Positions 1 through 11,260 of a stretch of DNA of 64,000 nucleotides are shown piece by piece. The position numbers and the translations under genes were made by a program. The DNA is taken from NCBI GenBank assembly GCA_033439685.1, contig JAUEDM010000003.1:3378001-3442000 (forward strand). Direction: 5' to 3'. The DNA is from Apodospora peruviana (lineage: Eukaryota > Ascomycota > Sordariomycetes > Sordariales > Lasiosphaeriaceae). The notes below the pieces were generated by a model. The model saw nothing but the letters and a program-made list of their open reading frames with translations, did not search any database and was not told the origin of the DNA. The stretch's first letter is position 1; every line of letters starts with the position of its first letter.

Positions 1-1944
1 ACAGTTGTATATGGTGGCCACTGCTCCCATGTCCTTTTTCTCAGCTGGGCGCAAGAAGCAGGGAATGTTTGGCGAGAAGGTGCTCCTCGGCACTCTGGAG
101 ACCTTGTTTCGGTTTGGGATGCCCGGGCCGAAGGATTCAACAGATGCAGGAGGCATCACAGATCCAAGACGAGGTAGTTTTGCTTGACCTCTCCGGTTCT
201 TGACAGGTTTGCGATCACCGGTTTGACCGTTTTCCCCAACTTGGCCCAACTTACGGCGGATCAGCAGGGAAGAGCTGAAGTTCTGGCGGCGGAAGCTCAG
301 CTGTGGATCAAGGGTCGCTAGGTCAACAAGGGTATCGGGGTATTCAACCGGCGACAAGAGACGACCAGAATTTGTATCGACGTCGCATTTCCAGTGCTCG
401 GGAAATTTTTGTTCCAGGAACGTTGCGTAGACATGATCTGGGACATCCGCCATCCATGCAGTGACAAACGAAGAGATAAACGACGGTGTAATGAAGACAT
501 CATCATCGTCTCTTCCGTCATCGGTTGCCCAGTTGTACTTCATCCACTTATCGCCATAGTCCTGGATGTTGTGCTTTGGCGCGATGGAATTTCGGATGTC
601 GCTCCTGGTTCTGGTTTCGGAAATCTTAGTACCCGGCCCCGTGGCACCATTATCACTGACGATGGTAGAGACAGAAGGCATGCTCATGCTATCCCGCGAT
701 GACGACACGTAGTGCTTGTTAGGACGTGGTGGGCCATACCAGGCTGGGTCCGACTGTCTGATTCTTGAATCCATATTCGCTTGTTCGGGTCCCATGCCGT
801 TCGTTGCAGCACGCAGCACACCTTCTGTCAAGGGAATACCGGGTGAAGCGACAGCGTTGTTGCTACGAGGAAACCAGCTGGCTGCTGCGGGTGTGTCACC
901 TCTGATTCCCGACTCAGCTGGATAGGTGAAGTCCGGGCGTCCACTTGCTACGAACGACTGTGAAAGAGGCGGAAGGTAGTTCTGTCGGCCCGAATCTTGT
1001 TCATGAGAAGTTGGACGCTGTGGTTCGATTTTGGGTTGAAGCCTAGAGCTGCCCAGATTTGTCGGGTAATTGATGACCCCATTCGCAGAAGGGGCCATTT
1101 CACCCTCTTGCTGAGTTTGGTTAATGCGAGTCTGAATACCGTTCCAACCCGTGGCAGGAGGAGCCTGACCGGGTGTCTGTCTTTTGTTAATACCTAGTCT
1201 CCTGATATGTTCCAAGAAGACAGAAGAGGGGCGACCTGCCTGCTGAGTTTCCTTAACAGACTTCTTCAGCGCGTTGGCATAGGAGCCGCCAGCCGAGGCC
1301 GGATTCGTGTTTACCATCACCTGTCTCGTTGCTGTATACGGCTCACAGTTGGTCCAACTCATGGAGGGAGGAGTTTCAGCCTCCTCCCGAGTTTGGTTAA
1401 CAAGCTCGTCATATTCGATCCATCCAATTCCAGAGTTGACCTTTTTCTCGGGCTTTGACGCTTTTTTCTTCGCCGGAGGAGTTGATCGATCCGTGGGGAC
1501 TGCCTGAGGACCGCGAGTAGCAGGCGGCACAATCGATGGAACAGATGGCTCCGGTCCTCCTCTATTGCGTGCTGACTGCTTGATGGAGTGGTAATTCTGG
1601 GGAGTAATGGGCTCTGGGGACGCATCCTTTGGGGATGGAGTTTTAGAAAACAAATTGGTTGGGGACGGATCACCAGCAGAGGGGTTCGCTGGGGACTCGG
1701 GAGTACCCTGCAAGCCAGTCTTGCCCTCCGTGGAGGGATCGCCGTTGTTGGGCTGCTCTGATCCCTGGGTCTGCAGATCACCTTGAAACAGATGCCAGAG
1801 ATGAGGTGGCTTGCCAGGAACGGGAAGAACCTTTTTCTTCTCCTTGGTAGTAGGCCCATGGGCGGCGGTCAGAAACGCGTTGATTACCTCCTGAGAGTCG
1901 ACCAGGGATTTCTCTCCTTGAGTGGTCCAACCACTGGAAGACAT
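1..1944 (-). CDS. Disordered protein with C-terminal GNAT-type acetyltransferase domain (partial, runs off the window)
   Basis: The frame is open from an ATG at 1944 to the window edge with no stop, giving the first 648 residues. It begins MSSSGWTTQGEKSLVDSQEV. Most of the visible protein is low-complexity, rich in Pro, Ser, Thr, Gln and Asn, and probably disordered. The last residues inside the window, FLRPAEKKDMGAVATIYN, resemble the first strand and helix of the GNAT fold (a xxRPAxxxDxxxVxxIYN pattern), so an acetyl-CoA-dependent N-acetyltransferase domain should follow outside the window. The acetyl-CoA-binding motif is not visible, so activity is inference. A possible 56-nt 5' UTR intron lies just upstream (1970-2025). 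The gene is divergent from ARL2 and separated from it by about 1.8 kb. The substrate is unknown. Confidence 0.75.
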   Translation of the reverse strand, partial: MSSSGWTTQGEKSLVDSQEVINAFLTAAHGPTTKEKKKVLPVPGKPPHLWHLFQGDLQTQGSEQPNNGDPSTEGKTGLQGTPESPANPSAGDPSPTNLFSKTPSPKDASPEPITPQNYHSIKQSARNRGGPEPSVPSIVPPATRGPQAVPTDRSTPPAKKKASKPEKKVNSGIGWIEYDELVNQTREEAETPPSMSWTNCEPYTATRQVMVNTNPASAGGSYANALKKSVKETQQAGRPSSVFLEHIRRLGINKRQTPGQAPPATGWNGIQTRINQTQQEGEMAPSANGVINYPTNLGSSRLQPKIEPQRPTSHEQDSGRQNYLPPLSQSFVASGRPDFTYPAESGIRGDTPAAASWFPRSNNAVASPGIPLTEGVLRAATNGMGPEQANMDSRIRQSDPAWYGPPRPNKHYVSSSRDSMSMPSVSTIVSDNGATGPGTKISETRTRSDIRNSIAPKHNIQDYGDKWMKYNWATDDGRDDDDVFITPSFISSFVTAWMADVPDHVYATFLEQKFPEHWKCDVDTNSGRLLSPVEYPDTLVDLATLDPQLSFRRQNFSSSLLIRRKLGQVGENGQTGDRKPVKNRRGQAKLPRLGSVMPPASVESFGPGIPNRNKVSRVPRSTFSPNIPCFLRPAEKKDMGAVATIYNC

Positions 1945-1969
1945 TTTCGGGGCTTTTCAAAGTATCAGC

Positions 1970-2025
1970 CTGGAGAGTGCTTTGATTTCTGCGTTAAGAT
2001 GATGTGAAAAGTCGCAGAGACTTAC
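1970..2025 (-). other. Putative 5' UTR intron of the GNAT gene
   Basis: On the minus strand a GTAAGT donor (ending at 2025) is followed by a CTTAAC branch-like element and a CTCTCCAG acceptor 25 bases upstream of the chosen ATG. The size (56 nt) suits a fungal intron. It is inferred from splice signals only. Confidence 0.4.
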
Positions 2026-3497
2026 GCGTCATGACCCAACTGGACGTCAACACGTTGGAGTACAATCGGCACCGCTATCCAGAGAATTGCAGATATTTTC
2101 TCTACTTGAAGTGGAAAGTCAGCCTTGACACCACAATCGCTCAGTGACCAAAAAGCGTCGGTTGAGTGAGAGGAGAGAGCAACAGCGGGGACCCTCGTGA
2201 CTGAGGAATAACAGAGTTGGATTTGATGGCCAAAGATTCAGGGGTTCAGAAACGGCGAGGGTACAGATGTGATGTACAGCTGAGGGAAACTGTGACGAGA
2301 TTGGGGCAGGAGGTGAAGCTGCGATCGCGGAGAGTGGAGGTACGCTGGGATGTGTACTGACCTGATTCAGACTCTGCCGCGGAAAGGGCAACCCACTCGA
2401 CGAAGAAGTTGAGGAATCGTAGATGAAATCGTGCGCTCTATTTGGCAGAATAGCGCGTTGGTGTTAAACAGAACTGAAGACGCGTCGCAAGTGACTGCAA
2501 AGCAGGATGGAGATGATGAATGCTAACGCGGGAACGAGATAAAGGGACGCCACCGAGGTAGCTACCCAAGTGTTTTGATGTTTGATTCGGAATGAGGCAG
2601 TAAATCACTGGTGATAATCGCAAAGCAGGATTACTGGAAGTGTTGCGTTTCCGAAGGAAAGAAGGAGGAATTCGAGTGGAAGAGTTAATGTTGTTGTGGT
2701 AGAGGGAAGGTGGGTTGCCGGCGAAGGCGCGAAGATGTGCAGTCGGAGGGAGGGCAGGTGGGTCTGTGGTTTTCCATCTTCGAGGAAGGCGCGAGTACGC
2801 AGTGATGGCACCTTCCCGTCGGCCTTTTCCTTACCTTCGGCACTGTCAAGCCGTTCGGATGAAAGAGCACAGCTATAAATGATGGTGCGGACCGGAAGCC
2901 ACACGGCAGGCATGGTCGGATAGACACCCTCAAGCTCACCTGAGAATCACCTCGTCAGACGATTGACCGATGGAGAGGGTTTGCGAGTCGAATCCAATCC
3001 GAAGTGGCTCGCCACCAAGCGTAGACTCGACATAACACCATATGCGATGATTCCCTGTCCCATTCCGTTCTTAGACTTGAAGCATAGAATGTCGAGCCCC
3101 ATCTCCCAGGTTAACCCACGCTAGTTTGGCAGAACTTCGTTGAGCCAGGGTAGTTTTCCCTATCAGATCATGCCCGTCATCGATATAAGTTAGCCAGTTT
3201 GACACTCCCGGTCTTGAGCATGTTTCCAATTGCTCAGTACTCTTCCGAGCAGGTGAGCTGACCGGGATAGAGCATTATATCAATTTCAAGTTCGGGGTCA
3301 TTCTTGGGCTACAGTCACCATAGAGTATAAGGCGGTGATTCATGGCAATTTCTGCCACAACTGGTCGCAATGAACTTATCAAGTGAGGAATGAAGAAATA
3401 GGTATCTGATGCTCAAACGCCAGCAGACCGCTTTTGGCTAGTAAATGAAAAAAATAGGTGGATGTAAGCTCCGACTATACAGTAGTTGATTTAAAAT

Positions 3498-3571
3498 ATC
3501 AACAACATCCGGGCTGTTCATTGTGATGGGCGTGAAGCCGGGATGTGGTTGAGGCGAGGGATGTTGTTGAT
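3498..3571. repeat. Inverted repeat in the ARL2 promoter region
   Basis: ATCAACAACATCC at 3498-3510 is the exact reverse complement of GGATGTTGTTGAT at 3559-3571. Nested inside, ACATCCGGGCT near 3505-3515 pairs with AGCCGGGATGT near 3537-3547 with one mismatch. The arms could form a cruciform or bind a dimeric factor. A function is not shown. Confidence 0.6.
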
Positions 3572-3579
3572 GTTGAAAT

Positions 3580-3585
3580 CACGTG
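3580..3585. promoter_or_regulatory. CACGTG E-box upstream of ARL2
   Basis: A perfect CACGTG palindrome lies 9 bases after the right arm of the inverted repeat and about 140 bases before the ARL2 start codon. CACGTG is the known core site of bHLH factors and fungal CPF1-like proteins. Use at this site is inferred from position only. Confidence 0.35.
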
Positions 3586-3727
3586 TATAAGCTGCTGGGG
3601 TTCTGTCCCAGATAATTAAAGTGGGTACAGACACTTATGCAGACGCACCCCGATGGGATGGGATGCCGTTCTTCATCAATTGCCATCCGCAACAATCTGA
3701 TGGATAGTATCTCATAACATCGCCAGG

Positions 3728-4575
3728 ATGTTGTCCATTCTAAGGAAAGCGAGGCTTAAGGACAAGGAGCTCCGTATTCTGATGCTGTAAGCCAATCGGA
3801 TATTCCTATACCTTGCAGCGCAATCATCTGACATGACATGAATTCACAGCGGTCTCGACAATGCAGGCAAGACGACCATTGTCAAGAAGATAATGGGCGA
3901 GGATGTCAACATCGTCAGCCCGACACTTGGCTTTATCATCAAAACAATTGACTACGAAGGGTAACCTCAAGCCCCGGTAACTGTTTGCACCCCCCAATAG
4001 AACATGCCCTAACAGACGCTAGGTATAAACTCAACATCTGTAAGTTCAACCACGGCAGCGCAACAGGGGTAATAGTTCTGGTACTCAACAGTCTCCAGGG
4101 GATGTCGGCGGCCAAAAGACACTACGGTCATACTGGAGAAATTACTTCGAGAAGACGGATGCCCTGATCTGGGTTGTTGATGCTACGGACCGGTTACGGA
4201 TCGAGGACTGCAGGGACGAGCTCCATGGGCTTCTTCAGGAAGAGGTATTCCTCTCGAGTCATATCGCAGATGCATGTCGACCCAGCTAATGATTCCCGAA
4301 AAGCGCCTTTCGGGAGCCAGTCTGCTTGTCTTTTCCAACAAAACGGACGTAAACGGATGTATGTCTGGTGACGAGATCTTGCAGGTTAGTTGTTAAAGAG
4401 AAACATTCATTGAATCTGTACTGAATCTGTCAATTCCCACCAGGCTCTGCGACTCGAGGAGATCCGGACACATCGGTGGAAGATCCTTCGATGCAGTGCG
4501 ATGACGGGCGAAAACCTCAAAGAGGGCTTGGCGTGGGTGGTTGAAGACGCAAAAGCTCGCCTCTTTCTCTACTAA
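3728..4575 (+). CDS. ARL2: ARL2 (ADP-ribosylation factor-like GTPase 2; Cin4/Alp41 family)
   Basis: Six exons (3728-3786, 3850-3960, 4023-4039, 4099-4244, 4304-4384, 4444-4575) join to 181 residues, the usual length for ARL2. Visible motifs are the P-loop GLDNAGKT (residues 21-28), WDVGGQ (63-68), NKTD (123-126) and CSAM (155-158). The start MLSILRKARLKDKE fits the ARL2 type; residue 2 is Leu, so there is no N-myristoylation glycine. The family acts with tubulin-folding cofactors in microtubule biogenesis and as a carrier-release GTPase in the cytosol. Exon 3 is only 17 nt and is fixed by the need to encode Gly-Tyr-Lys-Leu-Asn-Ile before the WDVGG motif. All introns are 59-63 nt with GT-AG ends. 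Identification is firm. Confidence 0.95.
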
Positions 4576-5310
4576 AGAATCGGGTCGAAAAAGGGGGGAG
4601 AGAATGGCGTTGGATGGGCAACTGAAGGTGGATTCAAGGCTTGGCAGCCTTCCAGTTGTGTCTTTTAGTGAGCCGAAGTGAACCGAAACACACATGCCAT
4701 TCCGGACAAAGGAAGAACAGAGCTTGAAACAAATCCCAAGATTTATGCACTTCCTTAGGTGTTCTACAAGAAATCAAGCGAACAAAAAACAAAACGCTTG
4801 TTGATGCCATCAACGCGTCCTTACGCGCATGCACGAGATAATGGCAGCAGACGCGACATGTAACGTGATCGTTCAACTTACCTGTAATTTCAAGCCAATT
4901 TTCCGTTATTTTGGTTTCGGGTTCAACCATGCCGGCTTGTTGCAGCCTAGCTGCGGTGGTCATAGCGCCTCAGCAGGGTCCCGGCCGTGTCTCAGGGTTC
5001 CGACAGTCCTTGGATAGGGCTCACAAGGGGCATTGATGACGGAGCCAGCAGACGGCTCCAAGTCCCGTCCCAAGTCCCGCAGATGGCAACGCTGGAGAGG
5101 TTCAACGACGCACGACCCCGTCCCATCCGCAGCGGACCCGACCGGCTCGAGACTATCAAACTGGAGCATTCTGCCCAGAACTGCCCAGAGAGCCCCTCGC
5201 CGATTTACATGTTGACATAACCCGTCCCAGGACGATCCCTCCAGGCGCGCACATATTGTGTCCATCGTGTGTTGTGCCCATCAGATGCGCCCCGGCAACG
5301 CCTGCAAGCC
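4576..5310. other. Intergenic, ARL2 to gelsolin-repeat gene
   Basis: This holds the 3' flank of ARL2 and the promoter of the next gene on the same strand. Short overlapping open frames have no family signature. Nothing else was recognised. Confidence 0.5.
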
Positions 5311-8300
5311 ATGTCTGACGAGGTCTCCGATTTTCTGCGGTCTGTTGAAGCGCTGAAGGGCAGACGCGAGGAAGAGGACGAGGCACGCTCGCGCGAGTTG
5401 GAGGAAAAGATCCTGCAAGAAAAGAGAGAGCGCCAGGCTCGACGTGCAGGTACGTTAGGTTGCGTTGCGCCAATCCAATCAATCAATTTCACTCTGCCTA
5501 TGCACCCCTCCTGTCGTGTCGCATCAAAGTTTTCGTTGAGAGAGGAAAAAAAGATAACGTCGTGCTCGACGCTGGCGTCGCTCGGGCTGTGAGGGGCAAT
5601 ATCGTCCAATGTCGGGTGTCAACAATTCTTTTAAGGTAGCCGGGGCTAACTTGTTTGTTCGACTCCACAGAGCGCGCAAGATCAATTTCTCCCGAGAAAT
5701 CATCACCTGCAAACACGCCGCCGCCAACTTCCAAGCGCATCAGCCTCGCGCCGGCTGCGGATGCAATAAGCCTGTCTTCACCTGCTCTGGAGAGAACTGG
5801 AAGCCCCCGGGCACGCACCGTCCCGCCATCGGACACCATGGATGGGGCGACCGACTACTCGAGCTCGCCGACCAAAGAAAATGAGACTCCTTCCGATTCC
5901 GACAGCAAGCGATCTAGTCTGACTCTAACCTCGCCGTCATCCGGTGTACCGTCGACCCGCGCGCCCCTCTCATGGGCGAGACGGCCGACATCCCAGGCCT
6001 CGGACCGTCCTAAGAGTCGCACTCTGTCTGTGGTGGCCGCCGAGAATGCCGCTTCTCGATCTCCCAATTCTGCCGAACCGACATCAGCTGCCGAGCAGGA
6101 CTTGACGCGCGACCAGATTGCGCAGTCGCTAGCTGACAAAGATCCCGCCTGGTTTAGACAGACCGCAGATCGTGGTCAGAAGTCGGCCGCATTTAGACGG
6201 AACCAGGTGGAAGATCCAGATACCCTAGATATGTCGTCGTTGCGCACACAAATGCCCGGGATGTCACGCGATAGCTCAGCAGAGCCTTCAAAGGAGGCTC
6301 CAGTTGCTCGACCAGAGTCCCCCGCCCTACCAAATAAGCTTGGAGCGCCCCTACCTATTATGCCCGCTCAGCGCTTCACCCCACCAGTTAGGGAGGCATC
6401 TGCCGAGAACGAGATGCCTTCCCTCGAGCGTCAGCCAACAGGACGTACCTCGCCCACCAGACCACTTTCTCCTACCAAGGGCATGGGTGGCTTTGTGCAG
6501 AGTGCCATGATGAAGCGTTCGGATAGCGTCAAACGATGGAGCGTTACCTCCCCAGGCGGCTTGCAGCGTGCAGATTCATCAGTATCCAATAGAAATAGCC
6601 TGGAGAGCTCTCAGCTCACCACTCCAAGGCCTAGCCTATCTCGCCCAGCGAGCATGCTTAGAGATGACTCCAAGACACCGTCAAGGCCGACTTCGAGCCA
6701 AGGAAAGGAGCCCGAGAGTCGGGCTACTCCAGCTCCCAAGGCAGCGGAGGCACAAGTCGAAGCTGAAAAGACAACCCCACCAGCCAGCCCGTCCAAGACA
6801 ATGGACCCCAGAAGATGGAGTCCTACAAAGTCCTCTAGCTGGCTTGAAGCTGCTCTCAACAAGCCAGAGTCACCGAAGCCCAAGCCGACCCCGCCTGCCT
6901 CCAACCAGCCTGCCTGGATGGTTGAGTTGAATAAGGCAAAAGCTCAGAAAACAGGCACTGTGGACACCGGCCGTACTCCCACACTGCCCAAGAAACATGA
7001 GGTCAAAACCGGCGGGCTTATGAGGTCTTCGCCAATGGGTACCAATGTTAAACCGACTGGTCTCGGAGTCTTCCCAAATGTACCGGCTGGCGAGAAACTT
7101 GGGCCAAATGATTTCCGGAGCGGGCTGGGGCGATCCCTCTCAAGAAGGGGGAGCGAGGATCCGGGTAATGAGAGTCAAGGGTCCGGCAACGAGTCTCTCA
7201 TTGCGCCAAAGGCCAAACCCGAGGCGCCGAAGAATGACTTCCGTGCAAATCTCAAACCACGTGCCCCGCCGCCGGGGCCAAGCACATCCGGACAGCCCGA
7301 TGAGCTGAAAGATGTGTTTGGCAAGCTTCGAAGAACAAAGACACAGAACTACGTGGCACCAGACGAGCTCAAGGGCAACATTCTGCGAGGCAAGGCGGCA
7401 TTGAATGTCACTGGTGGGCCCAAGAAGAACGAGCGAAAAGACGAGTTCAAGGAGGCGATTCTGAAGAAAAAAGAAGACTTCAAGAAAGCACAACAAGAAG
7501 GCCGCGGAGTCGCGAGAGCGCCCAGCTCCGTGGGCGAGTCGTCTATTCCTGAGGGACTGGCTAAATCAATGGAAATCACTCGGTCTGGCAGCATCATCTC
7601 TCGACCCGAATCGGCAGCTTCTGACTCTCCTTTAGAAAGTCCTAGCATTCCAACGGAGTCCAACCTGTCGAGCGCTTATTCGACAACGGCGAAACGGGAC
7701 CCGATCGATACGGTTGCCCAGGCAGCTCCAAGATTTGCTCCTAAGGCCGAGAAAGAACCTCCGGTTAGTACAGGGCCCTCGCTCGCTCTACACAAGGAAA
7801 CCAGTGCTCCCGGCCGGCTGCAAAGCAAGGTCGGCGGCGGTGGTCTGGCTGATCGGTTTAACCCCGCATTGGCCGGGCTCCTAGCAAGGGGTCCTCCGAT
7901 GGCATCTGGCCCGCCGAAGAGCTCAGGGGCTTCTTCTAGTACCACTGCTTCGCAACCAGCTGCGGAGGAGACGCCTAACGGGCCTGGTCCGCAACTAACC
8001 CATATGACGAAGAACCGAGCTCGCGGACCTAGAAGGAAAGCGCCGACTTCTGTCGCGAAGTCCCCAGAGGTCCCACAGGTTCCAGAGGCTCCAGAAGAGC
8101 CCGCCTCAGTCAAACCTCCAGTAACAACCCCGCCGTTACAGCAAAAAGCTATCACCTCCACTAAAGTTGAGAAACCTGCCCTGGCTCCAAAGCCTGCAAG
8201 CCCTCCGAGAGCTGAGAAGCCGGTGCTGGTGCCGAAGCCAAAGCCGGATGTTATTTCTCTGGTGGACTCGAGAAAATCCCTGCAGCAGAAGCCACAGGCC

Positions 8301-10388
8301 GTAGGAGACGTTATCCCGTTGGTTGACTCGTCCAAGAAGACATCAGTGGACGAACCGAAGTTAACTGGGCGGCCTATCGCTCTGGTTGATTCTTTCGCCC
8401 CAAAGACGCGCCCACGGTCGCCGACCAAGGTCCATGAGCAGGTGGCAGCTCTTGCGGCAAAAGCCCAGCAATCTTCAAAACCGGTTGAGCCTGACGCTGG
8501 CCCCGTCTCAGCCTCTTCCTCTCCCAGAAAGCTCGACGGGAAGAGAATGTCGAGATTTCTAGACGAGCAAGGCCAACCCAGCCCGAAACCGAAGCCAGAA
8601 AAGTCGTTGCCGCCTTCTCCTGTCAAGTCCCGGTTTCCTGAACTTGCTGGACCACCGTCAGCGCTGCAGCAAATAACAAAGGATGATCCCTTTGTCTCGG
8701 CCAAGAGCGCTGGTGCTGTGTTTGGCGGTGCCAGTGTCGGTCTGGCACAATCACCGGCCTCAAAACCAGGGCCGATTATTGTCGACCGGCCCAAGATTGA
8801 GGATGAGCAGGCACCACAGAAGCCGAAGCCGATTGTTGTCGATCGGCCCAAGGTTGAGGATGAACAACCACCACGAGTGCCCCCTAAAGGAGCGCGGCCG
8901 CTACCGGCTCCGCCACAGCGCGACTCTGGGGTAAAGACGCCCCCACGGATATCCTCTCCGCCCATTCGATCACCTACCAAGTCCCCAACCAAGTACGGTT
9001 TGGAAGTAGCCACCATGCTGAGCGAGTTCTTTGGACCGGAACGTCCCAAGCATAAATACAGAGCAGACGCAGCCGAGTTGCTTATGAGGCGACCGACAAA
9101 TGGCTCTCAGATCCAAACCCAAAGCGCCCAGCTTTTCCAAGTATCAGACAACGGCAAGAAGACGCCTGTGCCTGCTCACTACGAGCGTGTTCTGTTTGAA
9201 CGTGAGATGTACCTTTGCCCGCACGCATTCACAAACAGCGCCGGCAAGAAGGTGAAAGAAGTCTACTTCTGGGCGGGCGACGAGGTCCCCGAGTCCATCG
9301 TCGAAGACACCCACCTGTTTGCATCGCGGGAGGCAAGATCGTTTGGCGGTAAGCTGGTCAAGCTGACACAAGGCAAGGAGAGCCCCGAGTTCCTGCAGGC
9401 GCTCGGCGGGATCGTGATTGTGCGTCGCGGATCGAGCAACAAGTACGACTCGCTGGCGTCGAACATGCTCTGCGGCAGGCGTTACTTGGGACAGGTGGTG
9501 TTTGACGAAGTCGATTTCGCCCCGAGCAGTCTGTGCAGCGGCTTCCCATATCTTATTACCCAGCAGGGGAAGTGCTACCTCTGGAAGGGCAAAGGGAGCG
9601 ACGTTGACGAGCTGAGCTGCGCGCGGCTCGTCGGCATGGACCTGGCGCTCATGGGCGAGCTGGCCGAGGTGGAGGAGGGCGCCGAGCCGGCGACGTTTTG
9701 GGACGTGTTTGGCGGCGGCAGCCGGGTGCAGAGCGCGGATCACTGGCGACTGAAGCCGAACTACGAGCGGTACACGGGCAGGCTGTTTTGCGCGAACGGG
9801 GTCGATGAGGGCCATGATCGGGAGCAGGTAAGCAGCGTCCCTGTGTCTCCCCTCTCTCGTCTTACCTTTGGGATGAGTATGGGCAGCAGGAAACAGAAGT
9901 CTAATTATACGGCCGCCGAGCAGATCACGGAGCTCTTCCCGTTTAAGCAGACCGACCTGCTGCCGAGCAATATTTACATTCTTGATGCCTTTTTCGAGAT
10001 GTACATCATTGTTGGCGCGCGCTCGCAGCACCAGTATGCCGCGTTCCATAACGCGCTCGATTTTGCGCACGAGTATTCGATCCTGGCGGCGGGCATGGAG
10101 GACCGGCCGTTTGTGCCGATTTCGACGGTTGTGCTCGAGGGGATCCCGCGAGATCTGAAGTCGGTGTTTCGCAAGTGGCTGGACAAGGACAGTCCTACTG
10201 TGATGAATAATAGTGGAAGCAACATAACGCCGAATACGCCGGGTAATGGCCTTGGTGGTTTTGGTGCAGCATACAAGAGTCAGCCGACGAGTCCGAATTA
10301 TCCAGACGGTAATAGCGGCAACCTGAGGAGAGGGAGGAGCTTGAGGATTGTGCCTCTTAATCAGGCGCTTTTGGCTCTCAAGGATTAA
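5311..10388 (+). CDS. Gelsolin-repeat protein with DUF4045-type N-terminus
   Basis: Exon 1 (5311-5449) encodes MSDEVSDFLRSVEALKGRRE and a charged helix. Exon 2 (5671-10388) continues in frame after a 221-nt intron ending CCACAG. The product is 1618 residues. Residues about 60-1200 are low-complexity, rich in Ser, Pro and Lys, with repeated motifs such as IVVDRPKxEDEQ and repeated ISLVDS/IPLVDS/IALVDS blocks, and should be disordered. After a conserved-looking segment (TMLSEFFGPERPKHKYRAD) the C-terminal third carries gelsolin-like repeats, for example EVYFWAGDEVP and CYLWKGKGSD, ending with LLPSNIYILDAFFEMYIIVG. The family is a fungal actin-related gelsolin/villin-like group; actin binding is inference. 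Positions 9828-9896 look like a 69-nt in-frame intron (GTAAGC to ACAG); splicing it would give 1595 residues. Confidence 0.88.
9828..9896 (+). other. Possible in-frame intron in the gelsolin-repeat gene
   Basis: The GTAAGC donor and an ACAG acceptor bound 69 nt with no stop and no frame change. The encoded segment (VSSVPVSPLSRLTFGMSM) interrupts the gelsolin-like region and looks unlike its flanks, which supports an intron. Retention would also leave an open frame. Confidence 0.5.
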
Positions 10389-11260
10389 CTAGTTAGGGGA
10401 GATTTCTTGGCTCTGGTTCTGTCTTGACCTGTTTCACGACTGCAAGTCAAAGAAGAGGAATGGTGTGTTGTGTTCGAATGCGTTCCTTGGTAGACCTACA
10501 TGTTTGTATGGTCGACCACCTGGCTTGCTGTGTGTCTTGTTGCATCTAGATGCCCCGGCTATGTAAATGTAGCATGGTAGATCGAAGAGGAAGGATGGCT
10601 GGGCGGCTGTAGCAAAGCAAAATCGGCGAAGCGGATCGGTGCATCATCAGACGGAGTTTTGAGAGCAGGTATTATTTGTTTTATTAGGTATCAAATATTC
10701 ATAATATTTTTAACCTTCTCTTGTCTGTATATATGCCTTTCGGCTTGGACGTGTCTGATTTGCTTGTGGATTCTTGGCGTCCCAATTCGCTGTGCTTTGT
10801 CTCCCAGAACGACTCGGGTTGGGCTTTTTGTGTCATCGAGAAGAACACTTGGGTGTTAGTGGGCCATGTATATCAGAGAGCTTGCTTCTCCCAACGAAAT
10901 AGTGAAAGAGCAAATAGGACGTACACAGAAGTTCCAGCGTTGATCGACCCTGCTCAATGTATTATAAATTTGCAAAACGCCCACTAAACTCCTTTCCCCG
11001 ATGGTATAGCCCTCCAGCTCGGGCTACTGGTATCATCAACTGGTGCCTATTCCTGCCCTCCTGGAGGTTGCCCGTTTCCCCATTTTCCGAATAACGCCTT
11101 TCTTGAAAAAGCAACATATCACCCGTGCTGTATCTGTATACATGCATGCCTTGGTGGTTGCGAGGTTACCATCCCGCCCCCCCCTGCTTTCCCCCTTCCC
11201 TCTCCTCTCACACACCAAATACCCTATACTAACCTACATATTAACCATTCTTGTGTAGGT
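10389..11260. other. Convergent intergenic region, gelsolin gene and MED10
   Basis: The 3' flanks of two converging genes meet here. The sequence is AT-richer than the neighbouring coding DNA. No further gene or RNA was recognised. Confidence 0.5.

Larger units (their letters stand above)
2026..3727. promoter_or_regulatory. Divergent intergenic region between the GNAT gene and ARL2
   Basis: No gene was found here. Short open frames around 2119-2939 overlap one another on both strands and have no family signature. The ARL2-proximal half carries a 13-bp perfect inverted repeat (3498-3571) and a CACGTG box (3580-3585). Confidence 0.5.

Noticed and set aside
1359..1859. 166-codon open frame on the minus strand
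   Set aside because: Out of frame with the GNAT-gene reading frame that is open from 1944 to the window edge and has better composition.
7676..9049. 457-codon open frame on the minus strand
   Set aside because: It lies wholly inside the gelsolin-repeat gene on the other strand. Its Gly/Ser/Thr-rich composition is what the reverse of Pro/Lys/Ser codons gives.
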